Assembly (NCBI RefSeq): GCF_014201115.1
Contig: NZ_JACHDO010000001.1
Span: 1,178,001 to 1,242,000, forward strand
Reading direction: 5' to 3'
Origin: Nocardiopsis metallicus
GTDB taxonomy: Bacteria > Actinomycetota > Actinomycetes > Streptosporangiales > Streptosporangiaceae
Length of the DNA stretch: 64,000 bases
The notes beneath the pieces are model-generated. The model was given only the letters and a program-made list of their open reading frames with translations. It searched no databases and was not told the origin of the DNA. Shown here piece by piece: positions 36,628 to 45,640 of this stretch; positions within the stretch are counted from its first letter, which is position 1, and each line of letters opens with the position of its first letter. Position numbers and translations under genes: made by a program.

Positions 36628-36928
36628 GAGCCCAGGATCAGGTGGCCCATGCCTTGGGCCTGGCAGTGTTGGAGGACGTGGTGCGGGTCGGGGCATGATC
36701 GGCCAGGACATCGATGGTTTCGTGCAAGTGGCGGTAGCCGGTGGCCTGAGAGATGCGCGTATCGCATGCTAGGCGGTACGCGCATCCGGCTTCCCGGAAC
36801 CAGCGTAGGGCGAAGGCCGTTTGCAGGAATGGGGTCAGGACTTGGGACCCTTCGGGGTGCCGACGGCTCGGCAGTGCGCGACCAGGAGGCTTATTCACAA
36901 GCTCCATGATGAGATGAAGTCCGATCAT
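36625..36928 (-). pseudogene. IS5-type transposase fragment
   Basis: Read on the minus strand, TAFALRWFREAGCAYRLA and ISQATGYRHLHETIDVLADHAP match the N-terminal HTH part of IS5-type (DDE_4) transposases. The match then shifts frame and continues as VLQHCQAQGMGHLILGSTL until it hits the IS30 fragment. Both a frameshift and truncation are therefore present. Its end sequence (GAATAAGCCTCC) resembles the end of the neighbouring IS5-type element at 39544-39556. Confidence 0.7.
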
Positions 36929-37046
36929 CCGATGAAATGACCCACCATGCAGACGTGCTGAGTTTCCGCGTTACCAAGACACAGCAACGGCTCCTCCGCT
37001 GAAATCTGGGGGTTACCAAACCAAAACCAGACCCGCGAAGAAGCCG

Positions 37047-37675
37047 TTGGACCTGCAGCGTATAACCGGACTCTCACCCGAACAACTCACCGAGCTCACC
37101 GCCCGTATCCACCACAAACTCGGCCCTCTCGCCCGGCCCGGCGGTAGACCTGCCGCGATCGGCCTGCACGCCTCCGTCGCCCTGGTCACGGCCCTGCACC
37201 GCCACAACCTCACCCAAGACCTGGCCGGAGCCCTCTTCAACGTCTCCCAACCCACCGTCAGCCGCCGATGGGATCTGCTCCGCCCACTCATCGCCACCGA
37301 ACTCGCCGCCTTCGTCCTGGACCCCACCGAAACCGTAGGAGGATCGACCGTCCTGGTCGATGGCACCCTCGCCCCCACCTGGGACTGGAAGCACGCCGAA
37401 GGCATGTACTCAGGAAAACACCAGACCACCGGCTTCAACCTCCAGATCGCCTGCACACCCGCAGGCGACATCGCCGCAATCGGTCCCGTGCCCGTGCCCG
37501 GATCACGCCATGACGCCCACGCCCTGACCGCCAGCGGTCTGGCCGATCTCATCGCCGACCTGGACAGCACCCTGGGTGACAAGGGCTACCAAGCCCACGT
37601 GGACATCTCACCGGCCAGGAAACCTCCGGGCGGAGATCTCTCCCCGGAGCAGGAGGCCAACAACACCGTGATCAA
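37047..37675 (+). pseudogene. IS5-type transposase, 5' part, interrupted by an IS1380-type element
   Basis: About 210 codons starting at a TTG. There is an N-terminal HTH (LTQDLAGALFNVSQPTVSRRW) and a DDE_4 core with VDGTLAPTWDW and LGDKGYQ. The frame runs into the IS1380 element at 37676, and the remainder is at 39390-39549. The stop at 37757 comes from the inserted element. The two halves show the original was a complete IS5-type element of about 250 codons. Confidence 0.85.
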
Positions 37676-39389
37676 CCCCGGCTATTCAGCGGAATTGGGA
37701 GGACCGACCCCTGACAGCACGAAAGGTGCCCCTACCTGCAAAGATGTGACTGTCTAGGAAACATCACAGCAGAATCAGGAGCACCTTTCTGGTGCACGAG
37801 CCTACCTGGGACCACCGCCTGTCCGTGACCGCCAACAGCACCAACCTCGTCGGGCATGCCGGAGCCGTCCTGCTCCGCCAGCTCGCCGACCGCACCGGCC
37901 TCACCCGGGCCCTCGCCACAGCCTTGCCCACCAGCACCGCCAACGGCTGGCGGGACCGGGCCACCACCCTGGTCCACCTGGTCATCGCCATCGTGCTCGG
38001 CGCCCGCAACCTCTCCGAAGCCGAACGCCTGGGCCTGCACCACCGGCCCGTGTTCGGCCCACCCACTTCCGACTCCACCCTGCGCCGCGCCCTGAACGTC
38101 CTCGACGAGAGGGCCCTGGCGGCGATCGCCAAGGCCCGGCGGCAGATCCGCCGCCACGTGTGGACGCTGCTGCACCTGCGCCCCGGCGGGTTCCCCCAAG
38201 TGAAGGTCGCGGGCAAACCCCTGAAGGGATGGATCGTGCTGGACGCCGACGCCACGATCATCACCACCACCTCCAACAAGGAAGGGGCCGCACCCACCTT
38301 CAAGTCCAGTTTCGGGTTCCACCCCCTGGCCGCCTGGTGCGCCAACACCGGCGAGTGCCTGGCCATGCTGCTGCGCCCCGGCAACGCCGGAGCCAACACC
38401 GCGAGCGACCACATCAACGTGCTCACCTGGGCCCTGGATCAGGTCCCCGGCTCTTCCCGGGCCAAGATCCTCGTCCGTATCGACGGAGCCGGCGCCACCC
38501 ACGACCTCCTCGAGTACCTGGAGAAGCTGAACACCAGCCGCAGGACGGTGCGCTTCACCGTCGGGTGGAAGATCACCACCGCGGACGAGGAGGCGATCGC
38601 GAAGATCCCCGAGAGCGCGTGGGAGAGCGCCGTGGACCAGAAAGGCGACCTCCAAGAGGGCTATGAGGTCGCCGAACTGACCGGGCTCAACACCCGCGAA
38701 GGCTGGCCCAAGGGGATGCGGCTCATCGTCCGCCGGGTACGCCCCTCCCGCCGCCACACCGCCAAGCTCACCGCCATGGAGAGGAAGACCGGTTGGCGCT
38801 ACGCCATCTGCGCGACCAACATCAAGCGGATGCATCGGGTGCCGGGCTCCCACCAGGCCCAGTTTCTGGACGCGCTGCACCGAGACCACGCCGAGGTCGA
38901 GGATCGGGTGCGCACGAACAAGGCGATGGGGCTCGCGTTGTTGCCGTCATCGTCCTGGCAGGTCAACCAGGCGTGGGTGCTCGCGGCCAACCTGGCCGCG
39001 GATCTGGACGCCTGGCTGCGGTTGCTCACCCTGCACGATGCGGAGGACCTCGCGGATGCCGAGCCTGAGAGCATGCGGTTTCGGATCTACCACCTGCCCG
39101 CCCGTCTGGCCCGCCACGCCCGCCGCCGCTTCCTGCGTATCGAACGGTCCTGGCCCTGGGCGGAGGCGTTCACTACCTGCTGGCAGCGGTTGACCGCTCT
39201 GCCGACCCTCACCTGAGGATCGGGACCTGATCCGACGAGCAGCAGGAAGGAGGGAGCACGCAGTTCCGGGGTTCGTGGAGCCCGGCGCGCACCGCGGCGT
39301 CACGCGAGGGCTCGTTCCTGCCCGGACCAGGGACACCATGGGCGAAGTGCCGGATCAGAAGACGCGATCAGACCCCTGACGAATCCGGG
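37676..39389 (+). mobile_element. IS1380-family insertion sequence
   Basis: About 1714 bp. It is flanked by TCAA on both sides (37672-37675 and 39390-39393), a 4-bp target duplication as usual for IS1380. The ends CCCGG...ATTC are short imperfect inverted repeats. It sits inside the IS5-type transposase gene and contains one intact transposase gene. Near the left end, GAAAGGTGC and GCACCTTTC can pair over the leader. Confidence 0.85.
37792..39216 (+). CDS. IS1380-family transposase
   Basis: 474 residues, the common length of IS1380 (DDE group 1) transposases. Family features are LLRQLADRTGLTRALATAL near the N-terminus, WIVLDADATIITTTSNKEGAAPTFKSSFGFHPLAAW with the first catalytic Asp, and a later VRIDGAGATHDLLEYL segment. 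It starts with GTG at 37792 after an AGGAG motif. No disruption is visible, so this element is probably the most recent arrival in the region. Confidence 0.93.
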   Translation: MHEPTWDHRLSVTANSTNLVGHAGAVLLRQLADRTGLTRALATALPTSTANGWRDRATTLVHLVIAIVLGARNLSEAERLGLHHRPVFGPPTSDSTLRRALNVLDERALAAIAKARRQIRRHVWTLLHLRPGGFPQVKVAGKPLKGWIVLDADATIITTTSNKEGAAPTFKSSFGFHPLAAWCANTGECLAMLLRPGNAGANTASDHINVLTWALDQVPGSSRAKILVRIDGAGATHDLLEYLEKLNTSRRTVRFTVGWKITTADEEAIAKIPESAWESAVDQKGDLQEGYEVAELTGLNTREGWPKGMRLIVRRVRPSRRHTAKLTAMERKTGWRYAICATNIKRMHRVPGSHQAQFLDALHRDHAEVEDRVRTNKAMGLALLPSSSWQVNQAWVLAANLAADLDAWLRLLTLHDAEDLADAEPESMRFRIYHLPARLARHARRRFLRIERSWPWAEAFTTCWQRLTALPTLT

Positions 39390-39549
39390 TCAACAGCTTC
39401 GAGCCGCGGTGGAAAGAGCTGTCGCCCACCTGAAGAACTGGCGCATGCTCCAGACCCGCTACCGCGCTCCGCTGGCCAAGTTCAGTGAGGCCCTGTCCGT
39501 GATCATCGGTCTGTACTTCTTCACTCGATACTTCGAGGCTTATGAATAA
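39390..39549 (+). pseudogene. IS5-type transposase, 3' part
   Basis: Reading from 39394: QLRAAVERAVAHLKNWRM, then a YRAPLAKFSEALSVIIGLYF-type C-terminus ending in a TAA at 39547. The final catalytic Glu (AVERAV) is here. Joining to the 5' part across the IS1380 duplication leaves the frame off by one base, so the IS5 gene had a frameshift in addition to the insertion. Confidence 0.8.
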
Positions 39550-39867
39550 ACCTCCAGGAGCCGAGCGAGGAACTCTACGACCGATCTTGTGGTGAGAACC
39601 GTCCTAACAGGGGCCTTGCGTCTGTGTGGGGTGATTCCCCGGTGTCTACTTATGTCTCTTTCATGAACTTGAACCGGTTTTCCGGGTCACGTTGCTTTGG
39701 GAAGGCCTCAGTGTGGCTTTCGATAACATGCGAAGGGATATTCCTGGGCTTTGGGAAAGGGGTGGTTGATATGGCTCCATGAAGAGGGTGGGGTGGGTGC
39801 AGTCATTTTTGGTGAAATTTGGGTGGGGTCTAATCATGTCATGTTTGTTTTGGGGTGGCGAGTGCGG
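39550..39867. other. AT-richer gene-free stretch
   Basis: I see no supported gene. The next frame is open from 39751, but its first part lacks a convincing start. GC content falls well below the window average, suggesting foreign DNA. Confidence 0.4.
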
Positions 39868-40377
39868 ATGATTTACAACTCACTTCTCAGTGAGATGGTT
39901 GACATGAGTATCGTTGACTCGATTTCTGATGGTGATATGACCGAGTTTCACAAGGAAGTTCTGGATGCTGGTTGGTGTGCAGAGGCTAATGGTGCCTGGG
40001 TGCTCCAGCGTTTTCGTGAGGACTACTCGGGTATTGTTTCGAAATTCTCTGATGTTACTGGCTATGAAGCCGCAGTTAATGGTAGGTCGATTCCTGATTT
40101 TGATATCGAGGAAGGGGAGTTCCTGGCTGAGTCATTGTTTCGGCGGGCGTATTCCTTTGCTCGGAGGGCCCTCCTTGATCTGGGCGAGATTCCCGGATCT
40201 CCGCCAGCTGTCGCCTATGTATCAATCTCCCCGGCTCTCTATGATGAATCGATTATTACCGGCCATGTTACATTCTGTGCGGCCAGGGAGGAGGAAAGAC
40301 CTTATATTGAGGAGGTTTCGGGTTTCACTTTGTCTGGAATTCTCTTGCTGAGTTCATCTGATTTTCACACGGACTAA
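39868..40377 (+). CDS. Hypothetical protein, immunity-like
   Basis: 169 residues from the ATG at 39868; ATGs at 39841 and 39904 are alternatives and the frame is open from 39751. Soluble, acidic, no signal peptide. I do not recognise the family. Base composition is low-GC with many T-ending codons, unlike the metabolic genes and like the immunity gene at 35531. Its position downstream of the RHS locus among IS remnants suggests an orphan immunity gene left by past toxin-tip exchange. That is inference only. Confidence 0.5.
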   Translation: MIYNSLLSEMVDMSIVDSISDGDMTEFHKEVLDAGWCAEANGAWVLQRFREDYSGIVSKFSDVTGYEAAVNGRSIPDFDIEEGEFLAESLFRRAYSFARRALLDLGEIPGSPPAVAYVSISPALYDESIITGHVTFCAAREEERPYIEEVSGFTLSGILLLSSSDFHTD

Positions 40378-40783
40378 TGACTTGGGCTGGCTCTGAAGCG
40401 GTCTCCCTTGTGGGTGGGGTGCGTCAAAGCTGATCAGTTCTTCTGCTCCTCTTCGAGAAGAATTTCGGTTAGATAGGCCAGGATTCAGTTCAGTCATAAA
40501 TCAGGTGGGACCGAGAGGCAGCCCCGGGCGCCGCTGGGTCGGGGGCAGATGTAACCGCAGCGAATTCTCCGGATCCTCAAAGCTGAACGTACGGTTTTCC
40601 AGATGGTTCTTTATTCGTGACTGAAGCGCCTCGACCAGGTTTAACTCCCGGGGTTTACTTGGGCGGGTGCGCTATACTCAAACACGTCCGATCCGCTAGC
40701 TTCTGGTTCGTCCTACGAGCGGTGTGTGAATTCGTGCTATAGCAAGGCAGGAAGCTTCTTAAAGTGGCAGGGCGAGATGAATA
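40378..40783. other. AT-richer gene-free stretch
   Basis: No complete gene seen. Short frames on both strands lack recognisable domains. A possible -10 (TATACT) lies at 40673-40678, but I cannot assign a -35. Confidence 0.4.
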
Positions 40784-41245
40784 ATGAAGCAGCCAATCGG
40801 CTCTGCATTAAGCATGGCGAAAGACATTATTGATCAGCCGAGATCGGATGGATGGATATCATCTGTGCAGGATGCGGTGGCAGCTATTCGTGATTTCGCT
40901 CAGATTGAGTTTAATGTCCCGTCTGGTCCTGACTCAGATGGATTCCTTTTTCAATATTGCGAAGTGAACTGGTTTTCTGAGTCTACGTTCACGTTGGGTT
41001 TTGTGCGTCAGATGGAACTGGTTGGCGCAGAGGTGGAGCATGAAGGCTACTTGTAGGTTGAATTTGAGTATCGGTACCTTTCCGATGCCGACCTTCGGTC
41101 GCTTAAAAGTCACAGTTCCTGGTGGTTCCGCGGGGATGGGATTGTTTTCGATGAATGGCTCGGCCTGGTGCAGCGATCCCCTGTTTGGAAAGTAGTTGAA
41201 GGAAAAATTCCTATGGGTTTCTACATAACGCAGGAGTTTGCCTGA
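40784..41245 (+). pseudogene. Hypothetical immunity-like protein with an in-frame TAG
   Basis: The frame codes for about 152 residues. After 90 codons (ending AEVEHEGYL) a TAG at 41054-41056 is followed in the same frame by VEFEYRYLSDADLRSL, and the frame ends GFYITQEFA with a TGA at 41243-41245. Amino-acid composition stays protein-like across the break, so I treat it as one gene. It is soluble, with Trp/Phe-rich strands and low GC, resembling small immunity proteins of toxin loci, but the family is not recognised. Without readthrough only the 90-residue part is made. Confidence 0.5.
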
Positions 41246-41247
41246 AC

Positions 41248-41655
41248 TTGATAATTCTTAGGGTGAGGATGGTGGTTCCGGCCTACAAGGACTACCTGGA
41301 GATCCCTGGCGGGTACATGGAGCACGGGGAGGTCCCGACTCGGGCCGTGGCGCGTGAGGTGAAGGAAGATTTGGGGGTCGCTCCGCCGATCGGGCGGTTG
41401 CTGGTCGTGGACTGGGCACTCACGCCATCGGAGGGGGTAAACAGTTGTTCGTCTTTGACGGCGGACTGCTCGACCAGTACTGGCTGGACCGGATCGTCCT
41501 CGACCAAGACGAGTTGGCGGGATAAGGGTTCCATGAGGTGGCCGAGGTTGGGATGGCAACGATCCCCCGGCTCGCTCGAAGGATTACTCAAGGGGATCGT
41601 GCACGTCGTGAAGAGACCACGCTCTATCTGGAGAGCGGCGAGGCCGTCGCGTAAC
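41248..41655 (+). pseudogene. NUDIX hydrolase, decayed
   Basis: The NUDIX box is clear (GGYMEHGEVPTRAVAREVKEDLG, with Asp where the second Glu of the EE pair is usual), followed by PPIGRLLVVDWALTP. The match then shifts frame near 41436 and continues as KQLFVFDGGLLDQYWLDRI, meets a TAA near 41523, and goes on as GFHEVAEVGMATIPRLARRI. The N-terminal strand before the box is also short. At least one frameshift and one nonsense codon make the gene dead. An active enzyme of this type would hydrolyse nucleoside-diphosphate derivatives. Confidence 0.75.
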
Positions 41656-41658
41656 GGA

Positions 41659-41835
41659 TTACCGGTGGCTGTGGAGAGTGGCCTCGACGAAAGCGTTCCA
41701 CTCCGTGCGGGTGAAGGTCAGGTGGCCCAGCTCTCTGTTCTGGGTGTCTCGCACGTCGGCTCCGGTCTCGTGCTCCCGGGATTCGACGCACTCGTTGGTT
41801 CCGCCGCTGTAGCTGCTCTTGTGCCAGTCACTCAT
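41659..41835 (-). CDS. DUF397 domain protein
   Basis: 58 residues from the ATG at 41835. The DUF397 pattern WHKSSYSGGTNECVE and FTRTEWNAFV is obvious. These small proteins pair with Scr1-type HTH regulators in actinomycetes and influence development and antibiotic production; the molecular action is not settled. It overlaps the end of the upstream regulator gene by 8 bp, so the two are co-translated. Confidence 0.92.
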   Translation of the reverse strand: MSDWHKSSYSGGTNECVESREHETGADVRDTQNRELGHLTFTRTEWNAFVEATLHSHR

Positions 41836-42655
41836 TGTCAATCGCCTTCATCTCGTCGTAGATGGCCTGCAGTGTTTCCTGTGGGTCCCTGGCGGCTCCC
41901 TGTAGAGCAGTGAACACCATACGGCTCCGGTTGATGTCCGCTGAGCCGGAGATGATGCGGCCCTCCTCAGCGGATTCCATGTACACCACCTCGGGTTCTT
42001 CTGCTGTGGTGATGATCCGCCTGGGCCCCGACGTCCCCGCGTGCCGTGGTGCCCGGATCGGAAGCATCTGCACGGTGACCCGTTCACGCTCGATCTGATG
42101 GGCTACATACGCCAACTGCTCTTTTTGTACCTGCGGGGAGCCGTAGCGTCGCCAGAGCACGCTTTGGTCGATGATCAGCCAGATCACCGGAGACGTGGCC
42201 TCTGCCATACGCTTCGCCCGGTCGTTCCTCTCCTTGGCCAGGGCGAGGACCTGCTCCTGGGAAAGCCACGGTGCTCCATATCGGATGAGCGCGTACGAGT
42301 ACTCCTGTGTCTGGAGATAAACCGGGAACACCAGAGGCTGGTACTCGAACAGGGCGTCGGCATCGTGGGTTCGTTTGGTGACTTCGTGCAGCCACACCTG
42401 GCGTCCGGAGCCCGTGAGCTCCTCCCAGAGCTTGTCCAGCCTGCCGTCGCTTTCAAGGACTTCGTCCAGGAACTTCCTCAACCAGGGGCGCGCCATGGCT
42501 CGGCCGTTCTCGACGTCGGACAGGTGTGAATCGCTGATGGTCGTGCCTCGCTGGCTGATCCTTCGTGCCAGGGCCTGCTGGGTCAGCTCTGCTTCTACTC
42601 GAAGCCTGCGTAGCTCCCGCCCGAATGCCTTCAGATCCCGTTCGTCCGTGTGCAT
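41828..42655 (-). CDS. Helix-turn-helix regulator, Scr1/DUF5753 family
   Basis: 275 residues. The N-terminal XRE-type HTH (FGRELRRLRVEAELTQQALARRI, then ISDSHLSDVENGRAMARPWL) is followed by the DUF5753 (Scr1-associated) domain with ALFEYQPLVFPVYLQTQEYSYALI and IWLIIDQSVLWRRYG. It starts at the ATG at 42655; the frame is open further upstream without family similarity. It forms the usual pair with the DUF397 gene and lies divergent from an ATPase-like gene, the common actinomycete arrangement of regulator, DUF397 and anti-sigma-like kinase. Confidence 0.93.
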   Translation of the reverse strand: MHTDERDLKAFGRELRRLRVEAELTQQALARRISQRGTTISDSHLSDVENGRAMARPWLRKFLDEVLESDGRLDKLWEELTGSGRQVWLHEVTKRTHDADALFEYQPLVFPVYLQTQEYSYALIRYGAPWLSQEQVLALAKERNDRAKRMAEATSPVIWLIIDQSVLWRRYGSPQVQKEQLAYVAHQIERERVTVQMLPIRAPRHAGTSGPRRIITTAEEPEVVYMESAEEGRIISGSADINRSRMVFTALQGAARDPQETLQAIYDEMKAIDNE

Positions 42656-42822
42656 GTAGCCATAGGAACACAAGGGGCGACGCCCTGTGGGGGATTCCAG
42701 AGAATTCCAAGCGCCTGTGGAAGATTCGTGAGCTCTCCGAGCAGCCTTCACATGCCATTGCCCCAGGCCACACCCTTGCTGTCGCGGGCCCGCAGCCACC
42801 AGCGCGACAACGAAAGGAACCG

Positions 42823-43331
42823 GTGGATTCCATGACTCCCACCCGGCCGCCCCTCGACCTGCCCCGGCGGATCCGCTGCACAGACCCCGAGCAGGCTTCT
42901 CTGGAGTGCGGGCACCAGCTCTGGCACCTCAAGGCCGCCCGTAGCTGGGCCACCCACGTGGCCCGCACCACCCCCGCCAGCGCTGACCCGCTCCTGGTCT
43001 CGCTCTCCGAGCTGCACACCAACGCGTTGAATCACAGCGCTTCGGGGCTGCCCGGTGGGCGGGTGCGTGTATCGAGATCGAGCGGCGACGGCGACTGTTC
43101 CTGCTCCGTGTCACCGACGACGGGCCCCGCCCCGAGGCGGAGGCGACCGTGCCCGAGGCACGCCCGGTGGAGGGGCTGTGCGGGGCTGACGGGTTGCTCG
43201 TCGAGGGCGGATACGGCCTGGCCCTGGTGGACGCGATGGCCCTGTACTGGGACTTCACCCGCGAGCCCGACGGCGGGTTGATGGTTCGGGCCGCTTTCGA
43301 CCGATCCGGGCGAACCCGGATTGCCGCGTGA
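42823..43331 (+). pseudogene. ATP-binding (HATPase, anti-sigma-like) protein, frameshifted
   Basis: The first frame (GTG at 42823 with AAAGGA upstream, or ATG at 42832) shows the GHKL-type N box, SLSELHTNALNHSASG. Near 43062-43066 the match moves to another frame: CIEIERRRRLFLLRVTDDGP, then LLVEGGYGLALVDAMALYWDF, to a TGA at 43331. A one- or two-base indel explains this. An intact protein (about 165 residues) would be an RsbW/SpoIIAB-like ATPase of the kind often encoded beside Scr1/DUF397 genes. Confidence 0.75.
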
Positions 43332-43618
43332 ATCCCCGCGATCGGATTGTGGCCGACAGGGGTTGAAGCAGCTCGCTCACCCAAGCGAACATCGACCACC
43401 CCTCGCGGGAACGGCGTGTCCAGCGGGGGATCCAGGGCCGTGGGCCCTGTGCGGCGTGGCTGGGAAGCGCAGCCCCGGGCGGCATGAAACCTCGGGGCCA
43501 CAGACACCCGCCCATGCCGAGCAACGAAGAAGGACCCAGAAGTGGAGGCGCCCCGACGCGGTGCGGCGAACACCGGGCCGGGGCTGAAATCCCCACCTGA
43601 ATGAGCAGGAGGAGATCC

Positions 43619-44098
43619 GTGGAGAAGCCTACTGGTAGGCACCGCAAACCCGTACGGGGCTGGGGACAGCGCGTGCGGTGGCTGTTCGGCGCGGTCCTGG
43701 CCGCCGTGCTGTGCAGCCCGCTCGAAGTCGCAACGCGCCGCAGCATCGACCGTCCCAGGGGCGAAGGCCGGGCGGTGCTGGAACGCCGCGCGACCCCCAA
43801 AGCCCTGACCGCCTCCTCTGCCGTGACGCGGAGCAGGACGGTGGCCGAACTCGCCGCTCGGGAGGGCGAACCCCAACCTGAACCGGGGCCGGTGCGAGTG
43901 CCGCGACCCCGACAGCCCCACCCCTCGGAGCAGGGGTGGTGCGTGGACGACGACGGGGTGCGCGGGGTGCGCCCCTACCTGTTCCACGACGCGGAGCGGG
44001 CTCGCCTCAGCAGGGAGCACTCCTCGGTGGTGCAAGCGTCGGGGGAGTTCGATGATCTGGCCGCCGCGGTGCGCACCTGGTTGAGCCTGGCCACCTGA
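43619..44098 (+). CDS. Hypothetical protein with one N-terminal hydrophobic segment
   Basis: 159 residues. I choose the GTG at 43619 because AGGAGGAGA lies just upstream; an ATG at 43601 would give 165 residues. A basic start is followed by a hydrophobic segment (WLFGAVLAAVLCSPL, about residues 22-36) and a Pro/Arg-rich remainder. The C-terminal part (EQGWCVDDDGVRGVRPYLF, then AVRTWLSLAT) looks folded. I do not recognise the family. It shares the local actinomycete Scr1/ATPase neighbourhood. Confidence 0.6.
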   Translation: MEKPTGRHRKPVRGWGQRVRWLFGAVLAAVLCSPLEVATRRSIDRPRGEGRAVLERRATPKALTASSAVTRSRTVAELAAREGEPQPEPGPVRVPRPRQPHPSEQGWCVDDDGVRGVRPYLFHDAERARLSREHSSVVQASGEFDDLAAAVRTWLSLAT

Positions 44099-44650
44099 GG
44101 CCACACTTCTCGTCTCGGGGCGGTGCCGTAGGTCGCATCGCCCCGATTCCCTGCTTCGTGAGTCAGGTCTGAGCCGCTCTCGCAGACCACACCCCGTATC
44201 GGGTCCCGGGGCGCTCGCCTGGAGGAGTCTTCACGGGAAGGCCTGTCCTTCGAGTCGCCCGTCCCCGTCCAGCCAAGGTTTCTTGAAAGCGGGTATCTGG
44301 GTCGCACCCCTGTTCGGAATTCTGGCTGTCCTCATCTATGAGTGGGCGGTGCCGATGCGGGTGCGCGACATCCCCATTCGGGCTACCAGGTTTCGGTTTG
44401 ATATGAACCTGTATTTGGTGGCCGCCGGATAAAGAGGGTTGCGGCCCCGGGGTCATTCGGCCTGGTCGGGCGGCTTTCTCTGGTTCCGGTTTTTCAGATG
44501 GCGCTAACTATATTTTTGGACTGCATTTATACCGGAGGAATTTGTGGGCGCCGATGGGAATTGGGTAAATTGCTGGTGGTTGGAGCGGGGTATTGATGCC
44601 CGCTCGGATTTCTTTTCGGTCGTAGTTAGAATGTGCAGGCACCACCCGTA
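44099..44650. other. Gene-free stretch before the second DNRLRE gene
   Basis: About 550 bp with falling GC toward the right. GGCGCTAACT at about 44501-44510 resembles half an arabinose operator and is followed by TATATTTT, a possible -10, but the match is weak. No gene is supported. Confidence 0.4.
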
Positions 44651-45640
44651 ATGCGTCGTTCCCTGACCCGCGCGACGGCGGCTTGTGTGGCTTACACCCT
44701 CGTGCTTTCGATGGGGGTCGCTGCTCCTGCCGCAGCCGACGCCGATGCCTCAGCCGCCACCGGTGGCACGGCCGCCTCCGAGCAGCGGAGCGGTGAACTG
44801 GGCGGGATCCTCCCTGCCGATGTGGCAGACCGCAACCTGACCGGGTCCGATAGCACTTCTGCCGCCGATGGCACTCTCGACCCCGCACATTTCGGCGAGG
44901 GTCGGAGCGAGACCGAGAGTTCCCTGTGGACCTACGTCGACCTGGCCTCTCCCGACAGCCCCCACCATGGCGCGGAGATCACCAGCGTGGGTACCGGGCG
45001 CCTCGTGTGGGACCGCGTCTACACCCGTAGGGCCCTGTTCCGGTTCCCGGTCGAGTCGGGTCCGGGAGCCGCTGTGGACTCCGCCGTGCTGCGTACCGAG
45101 GTCGCCTGGTCCTATGACTGCCACAGCGACTCCTTCCTGGAACTGCACCGGGTCGACCCCTTCGACGGCGGGACCACCTGGAACGATCAGCCGACGGCCC
45201 GCGCCCTGCTCGACACGCAAAGGGTCAGGGGCGGGCGGGCCGCCTGCCCGGTGAGCGGCGGTGTCGAGTTCGACGTGACCGAGGCCTACCAGTGGGCCGT
45301 GGACCACGGAGAACCCCACATCGACCTGCGCCTCGGGGAACGCGACGAGTCCGGGACCACGGCCTGGCTCCGCTTCGACGTCGAGGACAACCCACCGGTA
45401 CTGGCGGTCGACCGGAGCGCGCCGCGGGTACCGGCCGAGGGCTCCGATCCGACCGGTACCCCGAACCGCTCCCGGTACGGTGCGCAGGGCCCCGCCCCGA
45501 TCACGTTCGCAGGAGGCCACGACCCTTCCGGCGACACCGTCCCGGCAGGCACGGACCTGGGAGGCACCCCCCCCCGGAAACGCGGACCCGGGGGTCCGGG
45601 GAGCCTCCGACATCCGAGCCCAGGTCCCCGCCTCCAGTGA
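44651..45640 (+). CDS. DNRLRE-domain secreted protein, truncated paralogue
   Basis: 329 residues. A signal peptide (MRRSLTRATAACVAYTLVLS, cut near APAAAD) and a DNRLRE domain (WDRVYTRRALFRF, TTWNDQPTARALLDTQRVRG, YQWAVDHGEPHIDLRLGERD) parallel the gene at 24837. After DNPPVLAVDRSAP the sequence becomes low-complexity. A run of nine Cs at about 45567-45575 probably shifted the frame, so the true ending is uncertain and the LamG part is missing. I read it as a decayed or partly copied paralogue that once headed another RHS-type locus. Confidence 0.65.
   Translation: MRRSLTRATAACVAYTLVLSMGVAAPAAADADASAATGGTAASEQRSGELGGILPADVADRNLTGSDSTSAADGTLDPAHFGEGRSETESSLWTYVDLASPDSPHHGAEITSVGTGRLVWDRVYTRRALFRFPVESGPGAAVDSAVLRTEVAWSYDCHSDSFLELHRVDPFDGGTTWNDQPTARALLDTQRVRGGRAACPVSGGVEFDVTEAYQWAVDHGEPHIDLRLGERDESGTTAWLRFDVEDNPPVLAVDRSAPRVPAEGSDPTGTPNRSRYGAQGPAPITFAGGHDPSGDTVPAGTDLGGTPPRKRGPGGPGSLRHPSPGPRLQ

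Noticed and set aside
36295..39549. Composite transposon made of the clustered IS elements
   Set aside because: The elements belong to different families, are mostly broken and nested, and do not flank a cargo as two matching copies.
44501..44518. Arabinose operator upstream of the second DNRLRE gene
   Set aside because: Only a half-site (GGCGCTAACT) without the matching left arm; too weak to call.
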